Shown: piece by piece, positions 61,960 to 64,000 of the stretch | Numbering within the stretch: the first letter of the stretch is position 1 | Layout: each line of letters begins with the position of its first letter | The notes under the pieces: generated by a model | Databases searched by the model: none | Told to the model about the DNA's origin: nothing | The model's input: only the letters and a program-made list of their open reading frames with translations | Source of the DNA: Capitella teleta | Lineage: Eukaryota; Annelida; Polychaeta; Capitellidae | Length of the DNA: 64,000 bases | NCBI GenBank assembly: GCA_000328365.1 | Contig: KB308980.1 | Location: forward strand, 47,489-111,488 | Direction of reading: 5' to 3' | Position numbers and translations under genes: made by a program

Positions 61960-62880
61960 AACCCTGGCATGTATTGAAAGCAAATGGCGCAGATGGGCTG
62001 AAGGCCCGAGCCCTGAGGTCTAGTTCAGAGTGGCGAATCCGCAGAACGCGAACCAAAAAGGGGCACAAGTCCACGTTGCTGACCACAAGCTGATTGTGCA
62101 GGACAGCTGGAATGATGACTCTGAGAGCAGCAACAACAGGGCACCGACCTTCGCAAGATAATAATCACGAGGACCCTGCGCACGTCGTGGTTGGGCGCAC
62201 ACCGCGTGCTTATGTTTGCTCTGAAGAAACCCGAGCAGAATGATGAGAAGGAAGGTGCAACAACCGCCAAGCAGCAGGACGATGTCGACTGCTGGTTCCA
62301 CTCGCTCCAGCTTCCAGGATTCCATCAAACACAGATCAATGTCAATGTCATTGATGGCCAAGTCGTCCTTCACATCAAGCCACAACGAAGAGACGGCGGT
62401 TGACAGTGACCTCATGGAGGCAAATTGGAGCATCGCTCTGCCAGAGGACATCCGAAAGAGAACACTGCGCTGGGCCAGGATGGGACCCATGAGGCTCTGT
62501 CTGTTTTCTCTTCGCAAGAAGAAGGAACAAGAAGTGACAGGAGTCGAGGAAGACAGTGATAACAAAAACGTTGAAAATCAAAAGGATAAGGCGGATGCAG
62601 ACAAGCCCCAATTTGAAATGGAGTGGGTGAAGGTGGATGGGTCTGAATTCGCAACAGAGGTCGGTGTACGAAGCTTCCAATCTGAAGATCTGAGCGTGAG
62701 TCGCAAGAAGAACGCGGTGATTGTGAACGCCAAACGCCGAGAAGAGGACGGCAAGCGATCTCTGCGCAAGACGATCTTCCTGCCGGAAGACGTTCGTGTC
62801 GAGTCCATCAGATGTTCCCTGAGTGGAGATCTGCTCAAAATCACAACTCAGCGCTCTCTGACGTACTCCAGTCGATGTCG
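61960..62880 (+). pseudogene. Small heat-shock protein remnant with three alpha-crystallin domains
   Basis: Small heat-shock proteins are ATP-independent holdase chaperones built on one alpha-crystallin domain of about 90 aa. Here three successive remnants are seen. Domain 1 (about 62024-62210): GAQVHVADHKLIVQDSW then LMFALKKPEQ. Domain 2 (about 62287-62510): WFHSLQLPGF, INVNVIDGQVVLHIK, then ALPEDIRKRTLRW. Domain 3 (about 62650-62850): FQSEDLSVSRKKNAVIVNAK, RKTIFLPEDVRVESIRCSL and SGDLLKITT, in one open frame. The reading frame changes near 62020, 62150 and 62395 with no GT-AG intron to explain it, so I call it a pseudogene; assembly errors are possible. An AATAAA follows at 63282. No start codon can be fixed. 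Confidence 0.65.
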
Positions 62881-62984
62881 ACGATGTACATGTATAGCAG
62901 ATGTCACGTACTGCTTCTATCAATATCGATGTCAATTTGAAATGAGCGAATTTGGCTTCATTATTTCCTGTTAGGACTTTATTT

Positions 62985-63534
62985 CTTTCTATATTCGCAA
63001 AACACTGATCATTCAATGTGCAAAATGATTATGCAGATATGCATTTGCGATACGCATGTGTAATGATCAATTGGTGTTATACAAGTCGATTAGCATTTCC
63101 GCTGTGCTCATTATGCTATCTTGATAATCGAATCATAAGTTTGAATGTATTCTTCGTTTATTGTTGCCTTGTAACTCCTTTGTTTTACAAATGGTTGTTG
63201 GCATATACATGATCTATTCTCTGTGGAATGTGTTCTACCATCTTTCATGCATTTGAACATTAGAAGTGCTATTTTTATGAGAATAAAATAATCGATTAGC
63301 CATGAAATGTCTTCTTTTGGCTGAATTGAATGATATGCACGCATTGAAAGTGCCAAGCAAACCTTGAATCATCTGCACTGTCATGTTACAAATGAAGAGT
63401 TCTCTCTGATGTAGCATTATACGGATTTTTAAAATATACATTATTATAAATTATTTGCTGGTAATACTGATAAAGTTTTCTGTGTTAACTTAGGGTTGAG
63501 CACTTCTCTGTCAAATGTTGATTTAAGATAATTA

Positions 63535-63591
<57 letters not shown>

Positions 63592-64000
63592 ACTGTACTA
63601 AATGTGCACGGTGCTTCAAAAGTATTATTTACTAGTTTATTTACATGTTTAATGACGGATTTATCAACCTTGAGTAAAGTGTTACAAATATGCCATTTTC
63701 TATGAAAGGTGCAGATTTATTTAATTAGCTGAGTACACCCAATCTGCAACTTCAAATCAAATCTGTAATATTCTATTGTTTGTCCCTAATGTATGTATGC
63801 TATATAGTACCGGTAATATTGTACGAGTAATTATGCCTGTCACATAAGCATAGAGTGCTTTGTCGATAAGAGAAATCACAACCCAATTACCATATAATAA
63901 TTTATAAGTACATGTATGCATTGTAAATATTTAATTTGAATAACAGGTGCATGCTTGTTTCACATTTTCTTATCAGATAGACAAAAAATAATGAAGATAA
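62985..64000. other. AT-rich tail of the window
   Basis: Holds the candidate AATAAA for the heat-shock remnant (63282-63287) and an ATT array. No gene recognised. Confidence 0.4.
63532..63590. repeat. (ATT)n microsatellite
   Basis: About 59 bp of pure TAT/ATT triplets. Confidence 0.95.

Noticed and set aside
62020-62565. 181-aa minus-strand frame over the heat-shock remnant
   Set aside because: Antisense shadow; the plus strand carries alpha-crystallin motifs.

Overview
The window is nuclear DNA of an animal, probably a marine invertebrate whose phylum I cannot fix. The evidence is split genes with GT-AG introns (many only about 50 bp), a Pax-type paired domain, the Golgi protein GOLIM4, an SLC25A35 carrier and a PLEKHM1-type endolysosomal adaptor. 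The genome is rich in DNA transposons and LINE fragments. A run of 50 Ns (15766-15815) marks an assembly gap.

Layout. 1-2853: repeats, including a tRNA-derived SINE inserted in a 250-bp repeat. 2884-4510 (+): SLC25A35. 6000-9064 (-): PLEKHM1-like gene with RUN and RH domains but no room for PH domains. The two genes are tail to tail, with poly(A) signals 40-50 bp apart. 9.1-16.3 kb: repeats (Tigger-like element, TTAA-flanked MITE, minisatellite, microsatellite). 16.8-18.1 kb (-): a zinc-finger/TatD-like gene copy with three in-frame stops. 18.6-27.8 kb: a repeat nest made of an old Ty3/gypsy fossil split by LINE pieces, a second Tigger-like copy carrying an 88-bp tandem array, and a 5'-truncated LINE. 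29473-43511 (+): GOLIM4 in 17 coding exons; its introns hold a Ty3/gypsy fossil with near-identical LTRs, pogo-like elements, a hAT fragment and a MITE. 45002-47430 (-): a 551-aa paired-domain protein without a visible homeodomain, again tail to tail with its neighbour. 47.5-61.4 kb: a 14-kb gene desert upstream of the Pax gene with GC/CpG-rich blocks and a perfect 25-bp-arm palindrome. 61.9-62.9 kb (+): a remnant of a small heat-shock gene with three alpha-crystallin domains. 63-64 kb: AT-rich sequence.

The host genes act in unrelated pathways (mitochondrial transport, endosome/autophagosome-lysosome traffic, Golgi-endosome cycling, transcription control), so this is an ordinary patch of animal chromosome rather than a functional cluster. 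The most interesting host features are the orphan Pax protein with its leader and desert, the PH-less PLEKHM1-like protein, and the triple alpha-crystallin gene. The most interesting repeat features are the pogo-like families with related ends and the array grown inside one Tigger-like copy. I found no CRISPR array, rRNA or intact tRNA gene.
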